Assembly: GCA_024508675.1 (NCBI GenBank)
Contig: JANINQ010000005.1
Coordinates: forward strand, 310,001 to 374,000
DNA: 64,000 nt
DNA from: Afipia sp.
Lineage (GTDB): Bacteria; Pseudomonadota; Alphaproteobacteria; Rhizobiales; Xanthobacteraceae
Reading direction: 5' to 3'
The notes under the pieces were generated by a model, which saw only the letters and a list, made by a program, of their open reading frames with translations, was not told where the DNA came from and searched no databases. The translations under genes were made by a program, and so were the position numbers. Shown here piece by piece: positions 35,511 through 43,776 of this stretch (position 1 is the stretch's first letter; each line of letters opens with the position of its first letter).

Positions 35511-35526
35511 TTAAAAATGAATTAAC
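35511..35526 (+). promoter_or_regulatory. Full CtrA-type box upstream of the giant coiled-coil gene
   Basis: A perfect TTAA-N7-TTAAC, 182 bases before the ATG at 35709, in a cluster of other TTAA tetramers. The consensus is established in Caulobacter; binding here is predicted, not shown. Confidence 0.6.
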
Positions 35527-35708
35527 TCCTGCCATTTCATTCGAACGACCGAGCCAATAGGATGTTTGTGGAAGTGCGGGAGAACCGGCGGGACAAATCG
35601 GCGACGCTACTGGCTGTCGACCGACGGTATCGGGGCAACATTCGAACGGCGCGCGGCCCAAGCCGCCAGCCATCTGCGAATGCGAAAAAGTAAAGGCGTG
35701 CGGGACAC

Positions 35709-38700
35709 ATGGCAAAGAATCCGAAGGTCAAGGATCCAACCGAAGTCGCTCTCTCGGCAATCGAGGAAGCTCTGAACATCGGCGACCTGCCTCAGTCCGA
35801 CGGCGGACGGGACAACTCCCTGCACAATGAGCCTTCGCTCGGCGGCGTCAGCCGCGGTGCGGACCTGCGCCAGCCCGATCTCGGCGCGCCTGCCTTTGAT
35901 CGCCTTCCCGCAAACGACGACCGCGAGACCATCGGCAACATCCTTCAGGCGATCCAGAAGGGCCGCCCGCGCCGCAACGCCTACACCGTCGCCACGCTGT
36001 TCTCCGGCCTGTGGATTGCCGGCGTCGGCTTCATCGCCTTTGCCTTCCTGCCCGCACTCGAAACCGTCATCGGTCAGGGCAGCGCCGGCGTGCTGGCGAT
36101 GATCGGCCTGCTTGCCGTTCTCGTTGCACCGCTGCTGCTGTTCTATTTCATTGCCGGCATGGCCTGGCGCAGCCAGGAAATGAGCATGATCGCTCAGTCC
36201 ATGGCGCAGATGGCCGTGCGGTTCTCCGAACCCGAACACGTCGCCAACGGCTCCATCGTCAGCGTTGGTCAGGCGATCCGCCGCGAAGTCGCCGCCATGG
36301 GCGACGGCGTCGAGCGCGCCATTGCCCGTGCCGGCGAACTCGAGGCGCTGGTCGCCAACGAAGTCTCCTCGCTGGAGCGCGCCTACAGCGACAACGAAGT
36401 GCGCATCCGCGCCCTGCTCCAGGACATCGCTGTTCAGCGCGACAACCTCGTCGGCCAGGCCGAACAGGTGCGCAACGCCATTTCCGGCGTGCAGATTGAT
36501 CTGCGTCAGGACATCGCCCTGATCAGCGACGCCATCGCATCGCGCGTCGATGAAGTCGCCAACAGCATCACCGGCGCGCTTGAAGAGCGCAGCGAACACA
36601 TCACCCGCGCGCTCTCCAGCGCCGGCGACAACATGATCATCGCGCTCGGCGAACGCGGCGGCGATCTGCTCGACCGCCTCGAGGAAGCCTCGACCCAGAC
36701 CGCGGCCGCCGTGCTCGACGCCAGCGAGAAGCTGACCGCCAGCCTCAATTTCAAGACCGGCCACGTCCACGAGGAATTTGCCGATCTCGCCGACCGCGTG
36801 CACGACTCGCTGAACGAGCGCCTCGACAAGATCACCGGCGATTTCGAGCAGCGCTCGACCGGCATCGTCGAAGGTATCATGACGCGTTCGGAAGACGTCG
36901 TGACCAGCATCGCGGACCGCACCGAACGCATCTTCGACTCGCTGAAGAATTCGAGCGACAACCTGCTGACGGAACTCGATACCCGCGGCGCCGCCCTCTC
37001 CGAGCAGATCGACGAAGCCGGCAACCGGCTGGCTGATCGCGTGCTGACCAGCGGCGACAAGGCTGGCGAAGCCCTCGATGCGACCATCAGCACGCTGGTG
37101 ACGAAGGTCGTCACCCAGACCGAAAGCGCCCATGAGACGCTGAGCAACCAGCTCAGCCTGTTCGACGGCCTCGTCAAGGAACAGGGCGCCGAACTGGCGG
37201 AGCGTTTCGCTCGCGACAGCGGCACGCTGGGTGCACTGATTACGCGCCACATCGCCGAATTCGACCGCACTGTGAAGACCTATGGCGGCGAGATCGCCGA
37301 GCGCATGGGCTCGCATACCCAGGGCCTCGCCGACAATCTCAAGACCTATGTTGACACATTCGACCAGCGGGTCACCGCACACAGCGACGCCCTGCATGCC
37401 CGGCTCGACCAGAGCCTCGGCGGCTTCAAGTCGGCTGTCGAAACCCGCATCGACAACCTCGACAACACCCTGCTCGGCAAGGTCAATGCGCTCGACGAGG
37501 TGGTCAACAACCGCACCAAGGCGCTCGAGGAATCGTTCGACGCCCGCGCCGCCGCCTTCGGCGAGACGGTCAGCGGCCGTGCCGCCTCCTTCACCTCGGT
37601 GATGGACGCACGCACCAGCGCGTTCACCGACGCCGTCGACAGCCGCGCTGTCGAACTGACCGCGAAGCTCGACAATCACACCGAGCTGCTCGCCCGCACC
37701 TTCGACAACCGCGTGTCCGAATTCACCAGCACAATCGACAGCCGTGCGCAGGCCTTCACCGGCGCGCTCGGCGAGCATGCCGCCGAGGTCGCCAAGACCT
37801 TCGACACCCGCAGCGCCGAATTCGCTGAGGCGGTTGCTAACCAGACCGCGGCGTTCAAGGAATCCATTGACTACCGCACCACCGCGTTCACCGACACGAT
37901 CGACAGCCGCACCACCGCGTTCGCCGATCTCATCGACGGCCGCACCAATGCCATCACCGAGCGGATCAACAACGGCGCGGAAGCGTTCACCACCGTTGTC
38001 GACGCCCGCACCTCCGCGATTACGGACGCGCTCGATACCCGCGCCGCCGCCTTCGCCGAAGTGGTCGATGCCCGCACCAACGCGATCAACGAAGCGCTCG
38101 ACACCCGCACCGCGACCTTCGCCGACATCGTCGATACCCGCACCGCGTCCGTGGTGCAGACCTTCGACAGCCGCGCCGCGGCCTTCGTGGCGGTTGTCGA
38201 AAACCGTTCCGCGACCATTGCGGACGCGATGGAAGCGCGCGGCTCGCAGGTCATGAGCCTGATGAGCAGCGGCGTCGACACCATGGCCAGCGCCATGTCG
38301 TCCCGCCTCAAGGACCTCCAGGGCAACCTCGAGTTCAACGTCGGCGCCCTCGCCTCGGACATCAGCGCCCGCGTCGCGCAGTTCGAGAACCTGCTCGATA
38401 CGCGGGTCGAGGCGGCCGCCAACCGGGTCACCACCAGCGGCCAGCATGCCGCCGATGCGATCGGCTCGCGCAGCGATGAACTGTCGCTGACGATCAAGTC
38501 GCGCACCGAAGAAGCCGAACGCATGCTGACCGGCCTGATGGCCGACACCACCGCGACCATCCAGGGTGGCGCACGCGTCGCCCAGCAGTCGCTGCTCAGC
38601 CTCTCCAGCGATGTCAGCAACCAGCTCAAGGCGGTTTCGGGCGAAATCAGCACCGAGCTGAAGGGCGTCTCGACCGACGTCAGCTCGCAGCTGCGCGGCA

Positions 38701-40862
38701 TCACCGGCGAAGTCGGCGGGCAGCTCCGCGGGATTTCCGGCGAGGTCGGAACGCAGCTACGCGACATCTCCGGCGAAGTCGGCACCCAGCTGCGTGACAT
38801 TTCGGGCGAAGTCGGCGCGCACCTGCGCGGCGTCTCCGGCGACATCAGCGTCAGCCTCAAGGCCGTCTCCAGCGACCTCGAGCGCAGCGTCCAGATGGCT
38901 GCCCGCGAAGCCGAGAACACCCTCACCGTTGCATCGACCGGCGCGACCTCGCAGATCAAGTCGGCCTCCGCCGAGATCGAGCGGACCATTGCGGTGTCGA
39001 CCGACCGCTTCGGCTCGACCCTCAACGGCAAGGTCGAGGCGATCACCGGCGGCGTGCGCGAACACACCGAACAGCTCGCCCAGCTTGTGGACAGCAAGCG
39101 CAGCGCGCTGATCGACGCCATCGCCGGCAAGGCGACCGAAATCTCGGCGACCATCAGCAGCGCCGCGGACTCCGCGCTGAAGTCGATTGAGAACCATGGC
39201 GGCGCGTTCACCGTCGCGATGATGAACAACTCCTCGGATCTGGCCCGCCAGATCAACACCGCCAGCGAGATCGCTATCGGCGCCGTCAGCAAGTCGCTGA
39301 AGGACATCGACCAGACCTCGCGCGCGGCGATCGACCAGTCGCGCCAGGTCGCGACCTCGACCATCAACGAGCTGCAGGAAACCTCCAAGATCCTGCGCAC
39401 CGACACGCTCGCCTTGTTCGAGCGGCTGCGTGAAGGCAACATCCTGCTGCAGGAAGTGCTCACCGGCGCCCACGACAACCTCAACTCGCTGGAGCGCACG
39501 CTCGTCACGCGCGTTGCGGAATTCGTCTCGACCATGAACGACGTCACCAGCCGCAACGGCGAGACCACCTCGACGCTGGAGCAGCAGCTCGGCACGTTCA
39601 CGGCCAAGACTTCGGGCGCGCTGGAAAATCTCAACGCCCTCTCCGCGCAGTTCGAAAGCCACGGCCGCGCTCTGGCCGAGGCGGCGCAACTGATCGAGAA
39701 GAGCAACGAACGCGCCAGCGACTCCGTCGCCGACCGCAACGCCATGCTCGAATCGCTGGTCTCGAACATCGACCTGCGGACCCACGACCTCGACGAGCGC
39801 CTGTCGCGCTTCACCAACCTGCTCGACGACTCGCTGGCCGCCGCTGAGACGCGGGCACGCGACATCGCGCAGATCGTGGCGCAGACCGCGGGCTCCAGCT
39901 CGGCGGAAATCAGCCGTCAGTTCGAAGCGGTGCGCGCCTCTGTCGAGGACGAGCGCCGCCAGACCTCGGAAGCCATGGCCGAACTCTACGACCAGGGCAC
40001 CCGCGAGGCGGACAACATGTTCCGTCAGGCTGCCGACAAGTTCGCCACCATCGTGCACGGCATGAAGCAGATGGCATCCGAACTGCACAGCGAGCTCGAC
40101 GCCACCCGCGCCGAACTGCGCCGCGGCGTTCTCGAAGTGCCGCAGGAAGCCGCCGAAAGCACGGCGCAGATGCGCAAGGTCATCGTCGATCAGATCGAAG
40201 CGCTGGCCGAGCTCAACCGCATCGTGGCGCGCCACGGCAAGGGTCTCGATGTCGCCACCGGCAATCGCGGCGGCCGCGAGGAGGAACTTGCGATGGTCGG
40301 CGGCGGACGTCAGGAAGCCGTGTCGCGGCCTGCTCCGCGCCGCGACGCCGCCAGCGCATCGAACCTGCCGCCGCCGGAATTCGGTCCGGCTCCGCGCCGT
40401 ACCGAAGCGCCGCCGGTCAGCCCCGTGAACAATGGCGGCAACAACGACGGCTGGCTGTCAGACCTGCTGAGTCGCTCGGACGATGACGGCTCACGCGGCC
40501 GCGCCGCCCAGCCGCGCCAGTCCGGCAACCCGCTCGAAGCGCTGTCGCTCGACATCGCACGGCTGGTCGACCGCGACCTTGCTGTCGAGATGTGGGACCG
40601 CTATCAGCGCGGTGAACGCAAGGCCTTCTCCAAGCGGCTCTATACGCCGGCAGGCCAGAAGGCGTTCGACGAGGTCTCGCGCAAGTATCGCGCCGACCGC
40701 GCCTTCAAGCAGACGGTGGACCGTTACATCAACGAGTTCGAACGCCTGCTCGATGAAGTCTCGCGCGACGAACGTGGACCTGCGGCGCTCCGCAACCACC
40801 TCGTGTCGGAAACCGGCCTGGTCTACACCCTGCTCGCCCACGCTGCGGGACGCTTGGGGTAA
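35709..40862 (+). CDS. Giant membrane-anchored coiled-coil protein, GPR/RgsE (TipN)-like polar growth factor
   Basis: 1717 residues. An acidic cytoplasmic N-terminus of about 90 residues is followed by two hydrophobic helices (about 92-115 and 122-148). A rod then contains about 90 eleven-residue repeats (about 214-1203) in unbroken register, recognisable as apolipoprotein-like, for example IDSRTTAFADL and LDTRAAAFAEV. A further helical part follows to about 1500, then a Pro-rich linker, and finally a compact conserved-looking C-terminal domain of about 110 residues (LDIARLVDRDLAVEMWDRY, YRADRAFKQTVDRYINEF). This layout matches Agrobacterium GPR and Sinorhizobium RgsE, which organise the growth pole, and recalls Caulobacter TipN. 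Orthology is inferred from architecture only. Confidence 0.8.
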   Translation: MAKNPKVKDPTEVALSAIEEALNIGDLPQSDGGRDNSLHNEPSLGGVSRGADLRQPDLGAPAFDRLPANDDRETIGNILQAIQKGRPRRNAYTVATLFSGLWIAGVGFIAFAFLPALETVIGQGSAGVLAMIGLLAVLVAPLLLFYFIAGMAWRSQEMSMIAQSMAQMAVRFSEPEHVANGSIVSVGQAIRREVAAMGDGVERAIARAGELEALVANEVSSLERAYSDNEVRIRALLQDIAVQRDNLVGQAEQVRNAISGVQIDLRQDIALISDAIASRVDEVANSITGALEERSEHITRALSSAGDNMIIALGERGGDLLDRLEEASTQTAAAVLDASEKLTASLNFKTGHVHEEFADLADRVHDSLNERLDKITGDFEQRSTGIVEGIMTRSEDVVTSIADRTERIFDSLKNSSDNLLTELDTRGAALSEQIDEAGNRLADRVLTSGDKAGEALDATISTLVTKVVTQTESAHETLSNQLSLFDGLVKEQGAELAERFARDSGTLGALITRHIAEFDRTVKTYGGEIAERMGSHTQGLADNLKTYVDTFDQRVTAHSDALHARLDQSLGGFKSAVETRIDNLDNTLLGKVNALDEVVNNRTKALEESFDARAAAFGETVSGRAASFTSVMDARTSAFTDAVDSRAVELTAKLDNHTELLARTFDNRVSEFTSTIDSRAQAFTGALGEHAAEVAKTFDTRSAEFAEAVANQTAAFKESIDYRTTAFTDTIDSRTTAFADLIDGRTNAITERINNGAEAFTTVVDARTSAITDALDTRAAAFAEVVDARTNAINEALDTRTATFADIVDTRTASVVQTFDSRAAAFVAVVENRSATIADAMEARGSQVMSLMSSGVDTMASAMSSRLKDLQGNLEFNVGALASDISARVAQFENLLDTRVEAAANRVTTSGQHAADAIGSRSDELSLTIKSRTEEAERMLTGLMADTTATIQGGARVAQQSLLSLSSDVSNQLKAVSGEISTELKGVSTDVSSQLRGITGEVGGQLRGISGEVGTQLRDISGEVGTQLRDISGEVGAHLRGVSGDISVSLKAVSSDLERSVQMAAREAENTLTVASTGATSQIKSASAEIERTIAVSTDRFGSTLNGKVEAITGGVREHTEQLAQLVDSKRSALIDAIAGKATEISATISSAADSALKSIENHGGAFTVAMMNNSSDLARQINTASEIAIGAVSKSLKDIDQTSRAAIDQSRQVATSTINELQETSKILRTDTLALFERLREGNILLQEVLTGAHDNLNSLERTLVTRVAEFVSTMNDVTSRNGETTSTLEQQLGTFTAKTSGALENLNALSAQFESHGRALAEAAQLIEKSNERASDSVADRNAMLESLVSNIDLRTHDLDERLSRFTNLLDDSLAAAETRARDIAQIVAQTAGSSSAEISRQFEAVRASVEDERRQTSEAMAELYDQGTREADNMFRQAADKFATIVHGMKQMASELHSELDATRAELRRGVLEVPQEAAESTAQMRKVIVDQIEALAELNRIVARHGKGLDVATGNRGGREEELAMVGGGRQEAVSRPAPRRDAASASNLPPPEFGPAPRRTEAPPVSPVNNGGNNDGWLSDLLSRSDDDGSRGRAAQPRQSGNPLEALSLDIARLVDRDLAVEMWDRYQRGERKAFSKRLYTPAGQKAFDEVSRKYRADRAFKQTVDRYINEFERLLDEVSRDERGPAALRNHLVSETGLVYTLLAHAAGRLG
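36348..39317 (+). repeat. Array of about 90 hendecad (33-base) units within the giant gene
   Basis: The translation can be cut into 11-residue units from about residue 214 to 1203 with a hydrophobic residue at nearly every first position. The register was checked by coordinates: anchors L291, F610 and V1193 are separated by 29 x 11 and 53 x 11 residues. Individual units are diverged, so it is an old protein-level repeat and not a recent DNA duplication over most of its length. Confidence 0.85.
38691..38855 (+). repeat. Five near-identical GEVGxQLRxIS units (33-base tandem repeat)
   Basis: Residues 995-1049 comprise five consecutive units of the type LRxISGEVGxQ. Two of them are identical in protein and nearly so in DNA. 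This is the most homogeneous stretch of the array and points to recent unit expansion. Confidence 0.8.
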
Positions 40863-40903
40863 GACGGACAGTACGCGCGCTTCTTCGAGGCGACGCAACG
40901 ATC

Positions 40904-40931
40904 AAAAGCGGAGGCGCAAGCCTCCGCTTTC
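40904..40931 (+). terminator. Terminator of the giant coiled-coil gene
   Basis: A perfect AAAGCGGAGGC/GCCTCCGCTTT stem around a four-base loop, followed by ctctat, about 40 bases past the stop codon. The A-run on the left may also serve the small ORF on the minus strand. Confidence 0.8.
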
Positions 40932-40967
40932 TCTATAGGCTGGCAGCAAGAGCGATTGGGCATGAAG

Positions 40968-41114
40968 CTATCGAAGGAAAATGCCGATGGCTTTGAGAAG
41001 GCTGGGTGACCAATCACCAAAGATGCCAACAACAGCAAAAGCAATTGGCCAAAGACATGCTGCTACACCAAACAGCCAGTGTTCTCGTTTCGCGGAATGA
41101 TCTCGTTTAGACAT
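40968..41114 (-). CDS. 48-residue single-span membrane protein
   Basis: A short ORF with an ATG at 41114 and a GGGGAGAG ribosome-binding site at good distance. The product opens with a basic, polar segment (MSKRDHSAKREHW) and has one hydrophobic helix (LFGVAACLWPIAFAVVGIFG) and a short polar tail (DWSPSLLKAIGIFLR). The pattern and the ribosome-binding site argue that it is real, but no family was recognised. It lies between the giant gene and a 27-base hairpin. Its A+T content is higher than its neighbours'. Confidence 0.55.
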   Translation of the reverse strand: MSKRDHSAKREHWLFGVAACLWPIAFAVVGIFGDWSPSLLKAIGIFLR

Positions 41115-41184
41115 TACGCTCTCCCCGCAATGGGAAGAGCACTGAATTCAGTATCGCTCAAGGGCTGTTATTTACGCACAAGAA

Positions 41185-41211
41185 TTGCCACTCATGCGCT
41201 ATGAGTGGCAA
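41185..41211. promoter_or_regulatory. Perfect 11-base inverted repeat upstream of the small membrane ORF
   Basis: TTGCCACTCAT-GCGCT-ATGAGTGGCAA, with no T-run on either side. It lies about 70 bases upstream of the small ORF start at 41114, so it may be an operator or a hairpin in a non-coding transcript. Confidence 0.45.
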
Positions 41212-41340
41212 CTTCAGCCTATGTGTTTGATTTGACGCAAAGCTGTTCACTAGTCGTTCACGATTGCTTTGCTGTGGATAACGATAGCGAATGGAGCCCG
41301 CACGCGACGGGAGCCATAACCGCCGCACTTAGCGGACCGC

Positions 41341-41454
41341 CGTCATCTTGAGGTGCGAGCTATTGCGAGACTCGAAGGACGACGGCGTTGGCCGTATTTC
41401 TGCCCCGCATCCTTCGAGGTTCGCCGCAAACGCGGCTCGCACCTCAGGATGACG
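41341..41454. repeat. Palindromic repeat, second type (CGTCATC...GATGACG)
   Basis: The outer arms of 20 bases (CGTCATCTTGAGGTGCGAGC and its inverse) match at 19 positions. The inner arms CTCGAAGGA/TCCTTCGAG match perfectly. It resembles the dispersed extragenic palindromes common in the Bradyrhizobium family and differs in sequence from the one at 27368. Confidence 0.7.
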
Positions 41455-41955
41455 CCACGTCTTGACATTTTCCGATCTAGGAATGTATTCCATAGCATCC
41501 TGTTCACGAGGGGCGCTTCTCGAGGGCGCTTTGAAGCGGAGCAGGATGCGGCGCCCGCGCGCACGGTTCGCACCCGTTGCGTCCGGGAGGCTGGGGTCAC
41601 CGTCCGGGCCAACTACGTGGCTCTGCCGCTTGCGGCTGCACGGGATGCGGATGAAGGCAGCGAAAGCTGACCGGATCAGGGTTCGCCCGTCCCATCCGGA
41701 AGCACGGTCCCCTCGCCCAAAATCGCCGCCAAATAGCAGTCAAGCTTGCGCAGACTGCGTAAACTTGTCTGCGGAGCGCCGTGAGGCGATGCGCTTTCGG
41801 AGACACATCGCCTCGCACGCGATGCCGGAAGCGAAACTCCATCTTTGCGCCTCGCGGCGCTCCATGCCCCTCAATGTCTGGGGGCACAACGACAGCTCAC
41901 CTCGCGCGATGCGCGAGGACAATCAGGCGTGGCTGTTTGATATTTGAATCAGAAC

Positions 41956-42543
41956 TCACGCCTGCCGCTTGAGCCAATCGGGAAACGGCGCGGACTCGTA
42001 TCCCTTCTCGCGCACGTAACGGAACATCGCGAGAAATTCCGCCGGCTCCAGCAGGCCCGGCATGCGCGCGACTTCCCGCGCCTGGCCTTTGAGCGCCGCA
42101 AGGCCATCGGTCTTCTCGGGGAAGAACTGGATCGTCGGCGTGAAGCGGATGCCATAGGCCTCGCCGAACGCCTTCTCGCTGCGCTTGCGGCCGTCGAAGT
42201 CGGTGACCTCGCGTGCGCCGATATGATTGAGGTGCAAAATCTCGAAATTGTCGCGGATGTAACCCTCGATCTTGGGGTCCATCATGTGCACCTCATGCAT
42301 CCGCTTGCAGGCCGGACAGCCCTTCAGGCCCCACATGATCGCAAAACGCTTGCCCTTCGCGGTCGCGCCGGCGAGGTCCTCCGACACATCGAGAAAACTC
42401 TCGAGATACCAGTCCATGTGATAGATGCCGTCGTCGCCGAGCGTCGCCTTCGCGAACGAAGGTGCAGTGCGCAAGCTGAGAGCGCCAATGCCGAGCGCGG
42501 CGAGCGCATGACGCCGGGTCAGATGGTTTTTATTGTTGGGCAA
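41956..42543 (-). CDS. soxW: SoxW-type exported thioredoxin-like protein
   Basis: A 195-residue thioredoxin-fold protein. A twin-arginine-like leader (LTRRHALAALGIGALSL) is followed by the active site WGLKGCPACKRMH (Cys76, Cys79). It should act in the periplasm, receiving electrons from the CcdA/SoxV protein encoded just upstream. The start is a TTG at 42543 preceded by GGGAGG. In Paracoccus sox clusters soxW follows soxV in the same way. The substrate is unknown, since no SoxY-type partner is visible in the window. Confidence 0.85.
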   Translation of the reverse strand: MPNNKNHLTRRHALAALGIGALSLRTAPSFAKATLGDDGIYHMDWYLESFLDVSEDLAGATAKGKRFAIMWGLKGCPACKRMHEVHMMDPKIEGYIRDNFEILHLNHIGAREVTDFDGRKRSEKAFGEAYGIRFTPTIQFFPEKTDGLAALKGQAREVARMPGLLEPAEFLAMFRYVREKGYESAPFPDWLKRQA

Positions 42544-42563
42544 GTGAGCCTCCCTCTGTCGCG

Positions 42564-43307
42564 TCAGCCGAACGAGCTGAATGCAGGAAATGTCTCCAGC
42601 AGCCAGCCCGCGATGCGCGGCATGCCGCCAGTCAAAAACAGCACGCCGGTCAGCACAAGTGCGCCACCGATCACCTTTTCGATAGTGCCCATATGTCCGC
42701 GCAGCCGCGCCATCAGCCGCATGAACGGGCCGGAGAACAGCGACGCGAGCATGAAGGGAATGCCGATCCCGAGCGCATAGGCCCCGAGCAGCAGCGCGCC
42801 ACGCGCCGCCGATCCCTCGATGCCCGCGACCATCAGGATCGCCGCCAGCACCGGGCCGACGCAGGGCGTCCAGCCGAACGCAAACGCAAGACCGACGATA
42901 TAGGCACCGAGAAATCCCGCCGGTTTCGAGACGGTCTGAAACCGCGCTTCGCGAAACAGCAGGCCGATCCTGAACACACCGAGGAAGTGCAGCCCAAGGA
43001 TAATGATGATCACACCGGCGATGATCGCGAGCGTGTCGAAATAGGTGGTGACGGTTTTACCGAGCGCCGAGGCCGACGCGCCGAGCGCGACAAACACAGT
43101 GGCGAAGCCAAGCACGAAAGCGAAGGACAGCGCGACCACGCGCCAGTCCGGCCGCCAGCCTTGAGCCTTGTCCTCGCGCGTCAGGTCATCGAGGCTGATG
43201 CCCGCCAGAAAGCAGAGATACGGCGGGACCAGCGGCAGGACACACGGGGAGAGGAAGGACAACACCCCCGCCCCCAGCGCCCCGGCAATAGAAATGGAAG
43301 AAACCAC
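42564..43307 (-). CDS. SoxV/CcdA-type transmembrane thiol electron carrier
   Basis: A 247-residue protein with six hydrophobic helices and the two redox cysteines of the CcdA family: Cys22 in SFLSPCVLPLVPPYL and the one in FGWTPCVGPVL. It moves reducing equivalents from cytoplasmic thioredoxin to periplasmic proteins. Translation probably starts at a GTG at 43307. It is followed after 20 bases by the SoxW-like gene, so the two form an operon, and is divergent from soxS. The soxV name is inferred from context. Confidence 0.88.
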   Translation of the reverse strand: MVSSISIAGALGAGVLSFLSPCVLPLVPPYLCFLAGISLDDLTREDKAQGWRPDWRVVALSFAFVLGFATVFVALGASASALGKTVTTYFDTLAIIAGVIIIILGLHFLGVFRIGLLFREARFQTVSKPAGFLGAYIVGLAFAFGWTPCVGPVLAAILMVAGIEGSAARGALLLGAYALGIGIPFMLASLFSGPFMRLMARLRGHMGTIEKVIGGALVLTGVLFLTGGMPRIAGWLLETFPAFSSFG

Positions 43308-43326
43308 GGATTTCCCGGCTCTGGCA

Positions 43327-43354
43327 GATACATGCGAATTCGTGTATATGTATC
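43327..43354. promoter_or_regulatory. Dyad between the soxV-like and soxS-like genes
   Basis: GATACAT and ATGTATC are seven-base inverted arms 14 bases apart, with the palindrome CGAATTCG between them. It lies in the roughly 50-base divergent promoter, ends just before the soxS ATG and would suit an ArsR-type operator. The specific repressor is inferred to be the one at 43777. Confidence 0.5.
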
Positions 43355-43356
43355 AT

Positions 43357-43749
43357 ATGTTGAGACAAACGCTCCTGAAATCCGCCATGGCCGCTGCATT
43401 TCTCGCAGGCGTGCTGTGGTGCGGCATGGCACAGGCCGCCGAACTGGTGATGTTCGAGCAGGCCGGCTGCGTCTATTGCCAGCGCTGGGAGCGCGAGGTC
43501 GGTTCGCTCTACGAGCGGACCGACGAAGCCAGGGCGCTTCCGCTGCGCCGTGTGGACATTCGGGACCAGAAGATGAGCGGCATCACCCTCGCCTCGCCGG
43601 TGCGCTTCACGCCGACCTTCGTTGTCGCCGACAATGGCCGCGAAATCGGACGCATCACCGGCTACAGCAACGACAATGCATTCTGGGGATTGCTCGACGC
43701 GCTCGTCGCGAAGCTGCAGCCCTCGCCGCGCGAACAGAGCCGAATCTGA
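43357..43749 (+). CDS. soxS: SoxS-type exported thioredoxin-like protein
   Basis: A 130-residue periplasmic thioredoxin-like protein. A signal peptide (LLKSAMAAAFLAGVLWCGMAQA) is followed by the active site QAGCVYCQRW (Cys38, Cys41) and a thioredoxin-type end FTPTFVVADNGREIGRITGY. In Paracoccus SoxS is needed for full activity of the sulfur-oxidising system. It is upstream of the ArsR regulator and divergent from soxV. The ATG at 43357 is preferred; one at 43348 lies in the dyad. Confidence 0.83.
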   Translation: MLRQTLLKSAMAAAFLAGVLWCGMAQAAELVMFEQAGCVYCQRWEREVGSLYERTDEARALPLRRVDIRDQKMSGITLASPVRFTPTFVVADNGREIGRITGYSNDNAFWGLLDALVAKLQPSPREQSRI

Positions 43750-43776
43750 CACTCCGTTGAATGAAACGATAAAGCC

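Larger units (their letters stand above)
35313..35708. other. Divergent intergenic region with a cluster of TTAA elements
   Basis: No gene is visible in these 396 bases. TTAA tetramers cluster between 35381 and 35526: the half-site near the Hpt gene, two TTAAC at about 35485 and 35501, and the full box at 35511-35526. The region is A+T-rich compared with its surroundings, as expected for a regulated divergent promoter. Confidence 0.6.
41115..41955. other. 841-base region without a supported gene
   Basis: It contains a perfect hairpin (41185-41211) and a palindromic repeat (41341-41454). ORFs that cross 41353-41947 have no ribosome-binding site, show Arg/Ala/Ser-rich compositions in several frames and overlap the palindrome, so they are not called. 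The right half may be a decayed sequence, but no parent gene could be recognised. Confidence 0.5.

Noticed and set aside
35607-38447. Long minus-strand ORF of 946 codons opposite the giant gene, and another across 37871-39865
   Set aside because: They mirror the 33-base periodic codons of the plus-strand gene, give Gly/Val/Glu-rich or Ser/Arg-rich low-complexity products and show no domain.
36348-39317. Regular 33-base spacing suggestive of a CRISPR or satellite array
   Set aside because: There are no identical repeats separated by unique spacers; the periodicity is that of an 11-residue protein repeat in one long reading frame.
41353-41947. ORFs of 105 and 161 codons in the region after the palindromic repeat
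   Set aside because: They overlap the palindrome, have no ribosome-binding site and show Arg/Ala/Ser-rich compositions without any recognisable domain.
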